64,000 nucleotides of DNA from Amylostereum areolatum (lineage: Eukaryota > Basidiomycota > Agaricomycetes > Russulales > Stereaceae). The notes beneath the pieces were generated by a model. That model saw only the letters and a list, made by a program, of their open reading frames with translations. It made no database searches and had not been told where the DNA came from. The stretch covers positions 437,559-501,558 of the forward strand of contig SAXG01000023.1 in assembly GCA_012932865.1 (NCBI GenBank), given 5' to 3'. Below, one piece after another: positions 23,441-35,499 of this stretch (position 1 is the stretch's first letter; each line of letters opens with the position of its first letter). Both the position numbers and the translations under genes were made by a program.

Positions 23441-24059
23441 TGCGGGGGTTAGTAGTGGACCTAACGAGACCTAACGCACAGTGGTGACCGGTGACCGGTG
23501 AAGCCCAGTGGAAACGGCACTTTTTCACCTCGATTCCCAACGATTCAACTGCCAAAAACAGATATTTCTGTGAATTGAGAGTGATTGATGCGTCAAATTC
23601 GTGATGGGAGCATGGGAGATTTGCTGAAGACCTCGTCGGGTTGCTGCCGAGCCGTGCATTTCGAGTCCTTCTGTCTTCGTTACGCTTGTTGTCTATTCTA
23701 GTCGATTGCTGTCCTTTCACACCACCTGGATGCGAAACACGCGTGAATCACCAAGTCCGCCATTATCAAGTAAGGCTGTTATGCTCCTTTAAGCTCAGTA
23801 AGTTAGTACATGTTCTCCCCCAATTCTCCCTTCCGCACCGTCTGCAAAGCATTGTTTGACAATTTGCATGAGCTAACCTTGGACTGGAGATCCAGCTTCA
23901 AACTCGTGCTCTTGCATTCATAGTAAATATATATGTAGTGGCTTTTGGTGTTCTGACTAGGGACAAATTGGACTTAGCAATAGCACATTGCGAGTGCGAG
24001 TTCGTCACGTGTTCGCTAAACTTTCTTCGCGTCGCCCTCTCTTCGCTCTCTCTCAACCA

Positions 24060-24570
24060 ACCACCATCACCACTACCACTGTCCCCTCGTCATCGGCGTC
24101 GTCCTCGTCGCCCCCCCGGCGTTCTCGTCGCCCCCCCGTTGTCTTCGTCGCTTCCCCGTCGTCCTCGTCGTCCTCGGTCTTCCCTACTCCTGTTGTCCGC
24201 CAGTCCTGTCGCGCGCGCTGTCCGGTCTTTTGTCGCCCGTCGCTCTCGTCACTCCCGTCTCCCTCGTCACTCTCGTCGCCCGTCGCCCTCATCACTCCCA
24301 TCGCCTGTCGCCTGTCGCTCCCATCGCCTGTTGTCCGCCGCCCTCGTCACTCCCGTTGCCCGTCGCTCTCGTCACTCCCGTCTCCCGTCGTTTCCGTTGG
24401 CCCCGTCGCACGCCCCTCCCGCTGACCCCGTCGCCCGCCGCCCTCGTCGCCCGCCACTCCTGCCGCCCGTCGCCTCATTATTCTCGTTGTCCTTGTCTCT
24501 CTCGCTACACCGGCCACTCTCGTCTCCTGCCCGCTCCGCTCCAGCCGCCTTGTCCTTCTCGCCGCCCTTG
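24060..24570. repeat. Degenerate minisatellite of CGTC / CTCGTCACTCCCGT units
   Basis: Imperfect repeats of CCCGTCGCC and CTCGTCACTCCCGT type fill about 500 bp. The strong C bias opens long frames on both strands (Arg/Pro/Ser-rich or acidic) without any domain. I treat these frames as by-products of the repeat, not genes. Confidence 0.7.
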
Positions 24571-24992
24571 CCGCTCCCAGCATACTTACATGCACCATGC
24601 CATGGCTGCCCACAAGGCAAGGACTTTACGAGAACGAGATGTTCGTGCGTGCGGGGCAGGAGTGTTACTTACAATTGGTTAATTAGAGTCTTACTGTATT
24701 GACAGAATGTATTGTAGTCTTGTAGAGTACCTATACGAACCAATTATACATGTGCCTTTCTCATCCCCATGATTGATGTGAATTGTATAGAGTCAAAACC
24801 GTACATTGTTGGCGATTCATGCGGATGGGAGGACCCACTGAAAAAGAGGCCAGACGATATATTTCCTGCGATTTACACAGAAGGAGACGGCTGCGAGACT
24901 GCTGGAAATATCTCTAAATCGCGGGCAATGCACTTTCCATCAAAGAAGCTGATTTTTGTCTCACTTTTTCGATTGCCTTGGATTCACAGAGG

Positions 24993-25027
24993 TTCTCAGT
25001 GATTTCCTCGTGAGAAATCACTGAGAA
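24993..25027. repeat. Perfect hairpin, 14 bp stem, 7 nt loop
   Basis: TTCTCAGTGATTTC is followed by a 7-base loop and its exact reverse complement. It abuts and slightly overlaps the right 31 bp inverted repeat. No gene ends directly beside it, so a transcription terminator is unlikely. A transposon end structure or extrusion-prone palindrome are options. Confidence 0.65.
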
Positions 25028-25055
25028 TCGAGGTGAAAAAGTGCCGTTTCCACTG

Positions 25056-25496
25056 GGGGTGAAGCCTGAAGCCTGAGTGCTTGAAGTCGTTGGGTACACT
25101 GGTTGGAACAAATGAGTAGGATTCATATGCACACCTTGTATTGCATTGCCTTATGCTTTTCCACGGAATGAGGAGGAGCCCAAAGATGGTGAAGAATCGT
25201 CGTCGACATCGCATTCAGTGCGTTGATCAATTACTTCAAATAATATTGTTCTGCGATAACGTGTCTCGATAAGGTCGCTCAACCAATCAGCGAGCTCCCC
25301 CCGCGGAGAAAAGCAGACTAACATGAATTGGTCCCAATGGCGATGGAACCAAACCCCAAAGGGATCTCTTTCACATCCATTCCACTTGCGCGTCCTCGAC
25401 GCTCTCTCCTCCTGCACGTCTTCCTCGTCGTCCGAAACCTTCCGCGCACTGCCCGACACATCCCGCTCACCGTCCAGGACGCCGTTGAGCCCCTGC
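25056..25496. other. Upstream region of HEM25
   Basis: No separate gene is seen. An in-frame ATG at 25,323 would extend the HEM25 protein by 58 Ser/Pro-rich residues. I treat it as leader because carriers of this family begin close to the first transmembrane repeat. Confidence 0.4.
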
Positions 25497-26766
25497 ATGA
25501 CCGCCTCCGTCGGCCAACATCTTCTCTCCGGCGCGCTCTCCGGCCTCACGTCCACCGTCGCCCTCCAGCCCTTCGACCTTCTCAAGACCCGTCTTCAGCA
25601 GCCCGATGTCCGCAACGTGCACGGCGACATCCTCCGCACCTCCCGCGCTATCCTTGCGCAGAATGGTCTACGCGGTTTATGGCGCGGTACGACCCCCAGC
25701 CTGGCGCGAAACATCCCTGGGATCGCGCTGTACATGACCGGCCTCACTCAGCTCCGCACGTTCATGGCGACGTCCCCGCTTTTTCAACGGCTGCCTCCTC
25801 CTGGAACGTCAGCTTCATCTGTTCTTCCCACCCTGTCACCCACCGGAAACCTCATCGCTGGTGCCGCGATGCGCGTCGCGGTTGGATTCGTGCTCAACCC
25901 GATATCCGTTCTCAAGGCCCGCTACGAGGTTCGCAGCNTTACCCTTTGCTCGCAATGCACTCTTCTAACTGGCACATTGCAGAGTAACCTACACTCGCTA
26001 CCTTCTCTCCCCGTTGCTCTTCGGGAACTCGCGCGAGCAGGCCCCGCAGAGCTCACGCGTGGTTTCTTCGCGTCTGCTGTACGCGACGCGCCGTACGCGG
26101 GTCTTTTTGTCCTCATATATGAAGGATGCAAACGCGAAGCAAGTAAGTTGGCTTTCTATTTCCTACAGCTGTGGCAGTTCCTCATATATACATGTATATC
26201 TGACCTGTTCCTTTGCTAGACATGACCTTCCCCTCCCTTCCGGCCCCTGCGATCCACAGCGCTTCCGCTGCTATTGCAGGGACACTCGCGACGCTAGCAA
26301 CACACCCTTTCGACGTGGTTAAGGTATCTGTCCATACACTCATCCGTTTGCTCTCCCATCGGACTACGTCTTTCTACTCTATAATCATGCCTGAACGCGC
26401 ATACACCCATCGTTCTTCTCATTTTTACGTTGTGTCTTACATCTACCACTCTGTGCTTCTCGCAATTTGCTCATTCTAACTAACTGCTCCTTCTAGACGA
26501 AAATCCAAGTCCGTCCTGAAGCACGCTACCAAGGTTTCCTGCGCACCGTAAACACAGTTTGGGAGGTACGTCTTTCCGTCTTTGCTCCCCTAATCCGTCT
26601 CGTAAACTTTCCATAGACGCGGGGTGCCGCAGGATTCTTCGATGGTGCGTCTCTTCGACTGACGCGCAAGGTTCTCTCCTCCGCGATCGGGTGGGCGGTG
26701 TACGAGGGCGTGCTGGGGTTTGTGCGAAGACGCTCGTTGGTTCAAAAAACCCTTGAAGACGATTGA
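25497..26766 (+). CDS. HEM25: Mitochondrial glycine carrier (SLC25A38/Hem25 type)
   Basis: This is an inner mitochondrial membrane carrier that imports glycine for the first step of haem synthesis. The protein starts MTASVGQHLLSGALSGLTST and has the three carrier repeats. Repeat 1 has LQPFDLLKTRLQQ. Repeat 2 has LNPISVLKARYES, spliced across an intron that contains the window's single N (25,938). Repeat 3 has ATHPFDVVKTKIQ and EARYQGF. The glycine-type signatures GLRGLWRGTTPSL and ARNIPGIALYM are present, as is GFFDGASLRLTRK near the end. The stop is at 26,764-26,766. At least four short introns interrupt the gene. No frame break is seen. Within the carrier superfamily the Hem25 assignment rests on these repeat motifs. 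Confidence 0.88.
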
Positions 26767-27102
26767 TCGCTTAGGTGGTACTGAACCTCGCCTTTTTGCT
26801 CGGTTTTGTTGTCCTTGTCGTCGCCTCGCTCATGCTTCTCGTCACGGACGCTGTATACTTTAGTACGATACACATGTGTATATCATCTACTCAAACACGT
26901 TAAAAGCCCACGGCAATTCTCCTTCATTGCTCTTGGCGGCTCTCAGGGCCCAACCAAACCTGATGGTCGAAAAGAATGAACCGGAAAGCTTTCAAGCTTC
27001 AAGCTGTTAGCATCCCGGGCCAGTACACCAGAGTGGGACACCTCCTGATACCCAGAAACATTTTACTGCGTGGACTTCAAAACAAAACGGTAGGTAGTCA
27101 AC
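26767..27102. other. Convergent spacer HEM25 / ferric reductase
   Basis: Two 3' ends meet here. No gene or repeat is seen. Confidence 0.4.
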
Positions 27103-29268
27103 CTAGTAGCTGAACAGCTCCGTTTGTAGGTACATCTCCTCGCACGCCGCTCGGCCCTGGAGAATATCGATCTGGACCCCTGCGACGGCGTTGCCCGTAT
27201 CGCGCGCGAGACCGTCGGGACCGCACACAGCGACACCGACGCGTCCAGCCCATTCGCGCCCGCGTGCAGTGACGAGCTCTAGGACGGGAGGACGGGAGGA
27301 GAGGAGTCCGAGTTCAACAGGGGTGGATTCTTTGTCGACGATCGAGGGTGACATGGATTTGGTTTCTCCTTTGGAGGAATCTGGGGACTTGGGGTGGGGG
27401 GAGTGACCGGTAACAAAGACGTGCACGGAGACGGCGGAGGATGGGAGGCCGCGGCAGGCGTCGAGGAGGACTTGTTCGTACCAGTGCATCGTCTCTGCAT
27501 TGACACCGTCAGCAAGACACACAAGAGACGAGAAATCATGGAACACATACCAAGCTCACGAACGCTCCAGACGAGCTCGACGCGCGCGCACCGCGAACGA
27601 ACCTCGCTCTCCCCACGCATACACGCAACAAGGTCCAGAAAGATGGGGAGGATGTGCGCGATGCCGCTCCCACCTGCCACGAGCAATACCGCGTCGAACG
27701 CGCGGAACTCGGGTGCGGACTCTCCAAAGGGCCCGTCGACCAGCACGCCGAGCGTGCGTTTCCCACCGGCCTTCGGCCACGCTGCGGGCCAGGGCGGCGC
27801 TGAAGCCAGACTGGGGGGCCACGACGAAAGAGAGGGTGTTCGGAGTTTCGGAGGCCGAGGGGGAGGTAAAGGGAGAAGGAAGGCTAGAGATGGAGTATGG
27901 GTGGGACTCGAGCGGGCGCACGCGGTAGAAACGCAGAATAGCGTGCTGGCCTGGCGACCAGCGCATGCTGGTGGGGATGTTGATGAGTACGGCCCCGGAG
28001 GAGGAGAGGGTCAGTTCGGCGGTGTGGGCGCGGAGGTTGCGGTAGATGAGGAAGACGATGCGCAGGCCGAGACCCCAGCCGCACACGGCGAAGGTGGTGT
28101 ACATGTATGCGCTGATGTGAAGAGACGATGTCAGGGTATTGTGCGAACGACAGTGGGGGAGGCGTACCTGCTATCCAAGTATGGCCAGACGTGGTACCAG
28201 AGAGTCACTAGGTACGCTGCAGAAGGATTGGGGTCAGAACGCTAGATGCGAGCCGGTGAACCGGATGTACCTATGGCGGCGGCGATGTGGAGGAACCAGA
28301 ACGCCTCGTACGTCTTCTGGCGGATAAATGGCATGCTGAGCAAGGAGAGCCATATGAGAGGGCCGAGGGCCCCAAAGCCACTGTAAAAGATGAGGTAGGA
28401 AACCCCGGCATCTTCTCTATATATGATCGCGAATGAGCACGAGAAAAGTGGCGAAGGAGGATGACGTACCGGAATCCCCATATGATCATGGAAAATGTGT
28501 GCACCAAGCTCATGTAAAAGTGCAGGATGGAGACGCCTTGGTGGAGGACTTGAAGTTTCTCGTAAGACGTGCCTGGAACACATGTAAGTGAGGGAGGGGG
28601 TGAACGCGGATGTGGGAGACATACCGGATACGGTGCCTATGAGGTTGCGTTTTTGAGCAAAGGCAAAGATAAAGGGAAGCATGGCCATCGCGATCCACTC
28701 GCTACGAAGTCCAAGAGGAGAGCTGCCGTCTGATCGAAAAGAATAAACTCAGGAAACACCACATGTAAGAGATCACGCACATAATGGGGGCCTATAGTAG
28801 TATGTGATGGCGAAGCAATACATCGTGCAGAACAGAAATCCGCCGAAGAGCGTGAATGTCTGCGCAAAGCTTCCGGTGGTGTACACGGGGGCGATGTATT
28901 TGTTGACGGACGGTGGGATATACGAATACGCCAACCATCGCAAGAGGGCGTATACTTGGGCCTTCCTGCCAGACTTGACCGGGGACACATTGACGGCCAC
29001 CGAGCTTCGCAAGCTGAACCAGGAAAGCTCAATGGGCGATCCAGAGCAGACGACAAGGGACACGAACCTCCGGTAGTGTAAGATTTTGTGACAGACGTTG
29101 AAGGCAACGGCGAAAAAGGTGCCCGCGGCGAAGAAATAGAGTGTATAGTAGCCGTACTTGACGGTAGTCTCCCAGCGATCGGGGTGAGTATTGGCGTATT
29201 CGTTGTATTCCTTCAACGGTCGGCGCGTACAATCCTCGCGCTTGAATACTCGCTATCTGAACGACCAT
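27103..29268 (-). CDS. Ferric reductase-like transmembrane oxidoreductase (FRE family)
   Basis: This is a plasma-membrane flavocytochrome b that passes electrons from NADPH through FAD and two haems to external Fe(III) or Cu(II). Read on - it starts MVVQIASIQARGLYAPT, then EYNEYANTHPDRW and the first membrane helix GYYTLYFFAAGTFFAVAF. Haem histidines fall in ILHFYMSLVHTF and in FWFLHIAAA/LWYHVW. The FAD site reads HPYSISS. The NADPH domain has VLVDGPFG, LLVAGGSGIAHILP and, near the end, VAVCGPDGLARD. The stop is at 27,103. Two single-base breaks interrupt the frame: near 29,217 (between APT and KEYNEY) and near 27,768 (between SVAEG and GKRTLGVL). In each case one base is extra. Given the intact motifs, assembly error is as likely as decay. 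Confidence 0.8.
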
Positions 29269-30313
29269 CGCAGAGAAAGGGGAGGAGACAGCGACGCGGT
29301 GAAGGGAAACGAAGAGCGCGCAGGGTAACTCATCTCGACGGTGGCTTTTATGAGCTATACAGGCGCGCAGGGCACACGAAGACCGCCGCCATCCGCGAGG
29401 TTTGACAGCGGGGGAACGGGAAAAAGAACACCTCTACCTGCATTTGCGACTTTTCGGCGAGCGCGCCGCGGTGGTTGGAGGGAGAACTCAGAAGGCGCGC
29501 GCGTCTGAGCGCAGCACGTCTTATCTGATAATGCATCAGCGATCTCATTTTCTCCCAACATCATCTGCGTGCCGATCTCCGATACATCGCACGCTGGGCA
29601 GCGATATATAATCTGATAATGGGGCTTTCCGCCGGGATCAGACATACTTGTCAGCATCAATCCCACCAAGCGTTGAACGTTGAAGTTCAAGACACGCCAC
29701 ACTTCCTAATGACCAGACCACGGTCATTACTTCGTACCATTCCCCGCCCGCCGCCAGTGTTACTTACAGCCGATACAGAGGGGGGTCGAGGGCCGTGAAC
29801 AAGTCGGCCCTTGACAGTCTATCCGAATCAGGCGACCATGTCCTGGAACAAAGACTTTCAGGGACGGTCCGTAAGAAAGGTGCAAACAAACATGAATGCA
29901 ACTAACAGTCTAACTAACCGATACTGGCTATGATACATTTTATGCTGGTCGGAGGGGGAGGGAGGGGGCGCGTGGGGGCGAATGGGGTGGGTAGCAGGGG
30001 GATGTCAATAGCACGTACGGAGGGAAGGGGAGCATGCCGAGGCGTCGTAACCGTGAGTGAGAGCGTACTGTAAGCAATATCATAAGGTATGCGAGAGAGA
30101 CGAGAGACAAGAAATGCGTGAGCGATAACTAAATGCGTGCGGGAAGCGTGAGCGTGGAACGATAACGTAGCGAGGGGTCAGTCAATTCAAAATACGGGGG
30201 CAAAACGACGGCACCAGCACTGGCGGCTCACGGGACTGGCCGGTGTTGATGCAGACGCGGCAGGCTCTGACGGCCACGGCGACACCGCGTCGTCGAGCAT
30301 GATCCCCGAAATC
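29269..30313. other. Intergenic region, ferric reductase / PPR gene
   Basis: This contains the promoter side of the ferric reductase gene and the 3' side of the PPR gene. A purine-rich G tract lies at about 29,950-29,990. I see no gene; the small frames lack motifs. Confidence 0.4.
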
Positions 30314-33300
30314 CTAGTTGTAGATCGACTCGGGGTACTGCCTCGCTTTGAGCCTCGCCAGGAGGGCCACCGCGCAGTCGCGGTTGCCCTGCCCGAGTTC
30401 GGCGCGGACCATCGCCTCCCACGTCGACGGCTGGAGAGAAGAAAGGCCATGCATCAACACCGTCGCCAAACCTCGACGAAGCAAAAGAGAGAACGCACCT
30501 CGCGGAAGACAGGTGCATCGGGCGCGACGGTGCGCGCAGGGGTCGCGTTGTGCGGCGCATGGTTGTTCGGCGCGGCGACGCCCACGGGCGGGTCAACGAG
30601 GTTCTCGAAGAGTGCCCTCGCCTGTTCGATTTCGCCCGCGGCGGAATATCCTCGGATGAGCAAGTTCGCGATGTACGCCGTCATATGGATCCCGAGCCCC
30701 CTCAGCCTGTCGACGTAATACGGGATGAGGTCCGCGCGACGGAGGGTGACGAGCACGTTGATCAAGGACTCGAACGTGACGGCGTCGGGGAGGGACAGGC
30801 CGGAGGCGAGCGTGGTCGGGTGCGTGGCGATGGAGTCGAAGACGGCGGTGGCCTTTTCGAGCGACTTGCCGACGCAGCCGTAGGCGTTGATGAGCGACGC
30901 CCAGTGCGCGCCTTGCACATTCAACGTGCGTTCCGCGGACAGGTCCGCAAAGCTTTTTTCCATCTTGCGGAAGTCGACGGGCTCGATGGTGCCGTACGCG
31001 TCCAGAAGCAACTGCGCGCCGCCCCCGTTAGTACACCTATCTAGGAAAAACATAAAGAAAATGAAACACACCTTGTACGTGTGGGCCGTCGGTCTGATGC
31101 CCGCCTGCTTCATCTTTCCGTAATACTTGAGGAACTTGTCCAGGTTCGGCTTGGTCTGCACGAAGAACTGCATCATGGTGTTGTACGGCGGAATGCGGGG
31201 CTTGAAGTTCGTCTGCGCCGCCATCTCCTCGAACAGCGCCTCCGCGCTCTCGCCGTCGCCGACGCGGCAGCACGCCGCGACGACCGCGCCGTACGTGACC
31301 GAGCTCGGGCGCAGGCCGTCGGCCTTCATCCGCTCGAAAAGCTCGACCGCGAGGTCGGCCTTGCGCGCCTTGGCGAAGCTTCGAGATCGCGGTGTTGTAC
31401 AGGTACGTGTTCGGCACGACGCCGCGCGCCTGGCTCTCCCCGAAGTAGGTCATCGCGTGCGCGGTGTCGTCCGTCGTGTCCTTGACGCATTGGATCAGCG
31501 CGCCGTACGCGTCCGCGCTCGGCGTCATCCCGTGCTCGAGCATCCGTGCGCGATGCCAGTCCGCGCGGGGTCCGTCGCCGGCGTGTCCGAGGGCCATGAT
31601 CATCGCGTTCTCGATCGCCCACCAGCCTTCCTTGTGTTCTTCCTCCCGGCCCTTGCCCTCCACGAGGCCGAGCGCGAGCTGCGCCGCAGCCGTACATCTC
31701 AAACAACCGGTCGAAGTCCTTGATCCGTCCGAGCATTTCCATGATCTTTCCGATGCAGGCCGGGGTAGGGTACACGCCCATCTGCACGCCCGCCTCGAAG
31801 CGCTTGAGGGCTTCGTGGGTGGTGCCGGGGAGCCCGGACGAGGTGAGGTACATCATGAGAGCCTCCTCGACGAACCGCGAGTGGTACGCGTCGACGCGCA
31901 GACCGGTGTCTTGGGGCAAAGGGGTGGTGGGGAAGTCTTGGTCTTGCGATGAGACAACCGACTCGGTCGTGAGCTCGGGAGTGGTAGGGACCGTATCGGG
32001 GACCGGGATGAGGGCAACGTACGCCTCTCCGAGAGGCTTGAGCACCGCATGCGCACCCTCGACGCCTTGAAGCTCGACGATGGTATTGACGACCTCCTGC
32101 AGAGCGTTCTTCGTCGCGTCATCCCATTCCTGCGGCTCGACGCCGGTCTTCGCCATATCCCGAACCAATTTCGTCGCCCGCTCCAGCGCGTTCTCCTGAG
32201 CGCCGCCCGCCGCGACGCACGTCGCGAGCGCAGCCGCCTCCTCCTGGCCGAGATCGCTGGCCTGGTCCACCTGGTCGTACGCGCGGTTGACGGCCTCGAC
32301 GACGTCTTGTCCGGCGGCGCGCCGCCGGGCGGTGTACATCGTCGCCATCCGCAACGCGACGCCCAACGGGACATCGCGCGGCGCGCCGGCCTCGTCGCGG
32401 ACGATCGAGCGCACCCACGCGATTTGGACGTCGGTGTCGCGCGCGATGCCGCGGGGGGCGTCGTCGGGGATATGGTGGTTGACGATTTCTTCGAAGATGC
32501 CGACGGCCTTTTCGAACTCGCCGTACCGGGCGTAGAGCGCGGCGACGCGGCGCATCTGGACGTGGGGGCCGCCGAGCACGCGGAAGTTGTAGGTCCAGAA
32601 CTCGCGCCCGCCGACGACCTTGGCCATGAGGTGGTCCAGGATGGCGACCGCCTGCTCGGACGGCAGGTTCTCGTTCTCGAGGCGGTTGACGTTGACGGCG
32701 AAGAGCGGGATGCGCTGGGCGCGGTACCAGGATACCTTGTCGTGTGTCTTCTCGAAGAACGCGTTGAGCTGGTCCACGTCTCCCTTCTGGATCAACCCGA
32801 GGACGATGTGCTCGAGCATGTTCGGCGTCGGCGCGGGGGGCGTGACGATCGGCGTATGCTGGCCATCGACCTCCTTGCCCGTCGCGAGCAGCCTATCGAA
32901 CCAGCCCAGCGCGCTCTCCATGTCGCCGGCCGTGCAGAAGGCCTCGATGATCGTGTTGTACGTCGCCGTCGACGGCGCGGGGACCTCGGTGTGCGTGTAC
33001 TCGGTGCCGTTCGGGGTGTCGAGCATCTCTTCCAACAGGCCCAACGCGACTTCGGGGTGTCCGTTCTGGATGTGCGCCCGGATCATGTTGTTCCACGGGT
33101 ACGCGAAATCGAGGCGCGAGTGGTGGCGCCAGAGCCAGAAGACCTTGCCGGCCGCGGCCATGCGCTTGAACTCGTCGAACACGACCTGTGCGCCGGCCAT
33201 GTCGCCTGAGCGGATGTAGACGTCGAGAAGGTGGGCGTAGGTGTTGGCGCTGGCGCGCAGGTCGCGGCGCTCGATGTGCGCGAAGATGCGGAGCGCGACG

Positions 33301-34630
33301 TCGACGTTGTGGTGGAGCGCGCACGCGCGCACGAGGTCGCTGTACACCGTATCGTGGAACGTCCAACGGAGCACCGTGTCCGCCGCGTCGAACAGCGCGA
33401 GGGCCGAACCGAAATTGTTCTCCGACTCGAGCGCCGCGATGCGCTGGCTCTCGACGAAGTCCTCGGCGGGGTCGGGCGCTTTCAGGATCTTGCGACGGGT
33501 GGCGCGCGCGTTGAGGGCTCGGACTTGGCTGACGACTTCGATATCGCGCCGGAGGAGGGCGCCGATCATGAGGGCGTAGGTGCGGTTGTTGGGCCGGAGG
33601 CGGCGGTCGACCATGTCGTTGTACAATCCGAGGAGTTCCGTGAGCGGTTCCGTGTCCTTGCGCAGACGAATGAGGACGGTCATGGCATCGTTCCATTCCG
33701 ACACGACCGACTTGGTCTCGGGGTCGCGAAGACGTTGGATGGCTGCTCGTGTCTGAAGAGAGATTATTAGGAAAAGGTGGGCGCAAACAAATCGAGAGAG
33801 AAATCTACCTTGAATTCATCGCCGTGGGCTTCCTCGAGGAGGGCCCGGGTGGGTGTCAAAATTTCCTTGGGTTCCGGTTCGAGCACGGTTTGGGGTGCAG
33901 CGGGGTCCGTGGGGTCGAGAGCTGAAACCGGTGTGGGTGCCCGCGAGGGCTCCTTGGGGTCCTGTTCGTGTGCCGAAGAGATGGAAACCGTGGACGCCGT
34001 CGAGTTGCGGCGGGTCATGCGGGGAATGGGCGCGGGAGCGACATCGCGCGCATCCCCGGTGAAGGGGAAGCAGGGGGCGACGAGGGCCTTGGAAGACGTG
34101 ATGGTGCCGGGCGTGCTCCTGGACGGCCTTGAGGACGCCGAAGCTCTGCGCGCGCTGAGACTTGCCATGGGCGCCGGAGCCGAGGGAGAAACTCTGGCTG
34201 CGGGTGCGGGTGCGGGGCTTGGAAGACTTGGGAAGAACGAGGGCCTCGTCCGAGTCATCCGCCTGGTTGGCGCCGGCGTCGTTGCCAGTGGTGGCGCTGG
34301 CCTGAGTGATGGCGCGGCCGGGACCCTGGAGTATAAGCAAACACAGCGCAAGCAAACCATGAGCACTTGCATGGGTTGAGCGAGAACAACGAAAGAACGT
34401 ACGGTGTAACCGGTGTAGAAGCGACTACCGGTGTGGTACTTGGCACCACCGCCCGTGCCTGCGTGTCCGCTGCCCCAGCTGGAGGAGCCGGTGTTGTTCC
34501 AAGGCTGAGCGGGGGGGGCGCTGGACTGGATACCTAGGACATTGCGAAGAGTGGTGCCGGCCTGGTTCTGAGCGGCGGCGACGGCACGGGTGGTGTGGTG
34601 GATGATGTGATTGGCTACCTGGGGTAGCAT
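30314..34630 (-). CDS. Large pentatricopeptide-repeat protein, probably mitochondrial
   Basis: PPR proteins bind organellar RNA. The ATG at 34,630 gives MLPQVANHIIHHTTRAVAAA, an amphipathic presequence-like start. A Ser/Pro-rich region follows, then a long exon (about 33,740-31,330) built of helical repeats. Recognisable PPR units include NNRTYALMIGALLRRD, STATYNTIIEAFCTAGDMES, TYAHLLDVYIRSGDM, SVTYGAVVAACCRVGDGESA and HMTAYIANLLIRGYSAAGE. The last exon ends ARQYPESIYN at 30,314. The total is about 1,300 residues. The frame shifts by one base near 31,695 and near 31,380, and probably near 34,100. Removing one base in each place restores continuous repeats. I cannot match it to a named family member. 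The long frames on + inside it are shadows. Confidence 0.8.
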
Positions 34631-35499
34631 AGTCGGAAGAGGGCAGTCAGCGCAAGAAAGCGACTGACGAAAGTAACGGAGGCCCTGGGGCGGAGGGAAA
34701 GAGAGAAGGGGAGAGAAAAGGGAAAAAAGCGGAGGAGAAAGTTGGAGGAGGAGGAGGAAAGCGACGGCCGAGCGAACGCGTCCATTTACCGCTTCGCGCT
34801 TGAAATTTCGCCCGGCCCTTTCCGGGGTCGTCCCCTCCGGTTTCCTCCAATCGCGCCCTTCCTTCTCCTCCACCCCAACAAAGTCGTTGCCAACTTGCCA
34901 AGTCGCGACTCTCTTCGACTTTGAGCTCGCGGCGTGTAATATCAAGTACGACCACTTGAAACGTCCACGCATGTTTATGTCTCGATTGTACAAAAGTTAA
35001 AATGGCGCCAAGCACGCACGACGGATATCACGGTGGATGGTTTTTCTGCTGTGCGTGTGAACGCTGTACGTACGACTGCTACGAGCGGGACACCGTCCGC
35101 GCGTCGATCTTGGCCCCTCCGTTTGCTCCGAACCCTGTTGCGATCGACGCGGGGTCCGTGCGACCCGTCAGCAGCGTGTCATGCATGAATCACCCGTGCA
35201 GCGGAACGGAAAGAGCATGTCTAAGCCACTCCATTGCCGTGGAACCTCGTCTTTGAATTACTATACAGGCCGCTCTTCCAAATCCCAAGCCCAAGCATAG
35301 ACATAATTTAGCAGAAAAAAGCGTATAATATACTCTCGACGATCCCAGCCCCCCGACGTCCACGCTCACGTGCAAGCACCGGAAGGATAGAAATCCGCAT
35401 GTAGCTGACCTGCCCATATCCCCACCCAAGCCGCCCTCGACCCCGTCGCCCCACCTCCGCTGTCTAACACGGTTGGCAACCATCGACCTGGCGCTCGAC
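34631..35499. other. Intergenic region, PPR gene / PDI gene
   Basis: This is the promoter and leader of the PPR gene (right of 34,630) and the 3' side of the PDI gene. Most of it is the source of a diverged inverted copy at 60,730-61,260. No gene is seen. Confidence 0.5.

Larger units (their letters stand above)
23506..25055. repeat. 1.55 kb segment bracketed by perfect 31 bp inverted repeats
   Basis: The 31 bases at 23,506-23,536 (starting CAGTGGAAACGGCAC) recur exactly in reverse complement at 25,025-25,055. The segment inside is a degenerate C-rich minisatellite plus A/T-richer DNA with no recognisable gene, and no clear target duplication flanks it. It could be the remnant of a TIR element or a local inverted duplication. 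Confidence 0.55.

Noticed and set aside
23938..24702. 254-codon and overlapping Arg/Pro/Ser-rich frames on both strands
   Set aside because: They follow from the C-rich minisatellite; no domain and no plausible exon structure.
24993..25055. Helitron end (hairpin near an end)
   Set aside because: No CTRR end, no TC start and no Rep/helicase gene; inverted 31 bp ends do not fit a Helitron.
25323..25496. Upstream ATG extending HEM25 by 58 residues
   Set aside because: The added part is low-complexity and the carrier fold starts at the later ATG; kept only as an alternative.
29640..30180. Possible RNA gene in the spacer before the PPR gene
   Set aside because: No tRNA-like or snoRNA-like boxes could be recognised by eye.
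32049..33770. Long frames on + inside the PPR gene (up to 386 codons)
   Set aside because: Mirror frames of a GC-rich exon; the - strand has continuous PPR repeats.
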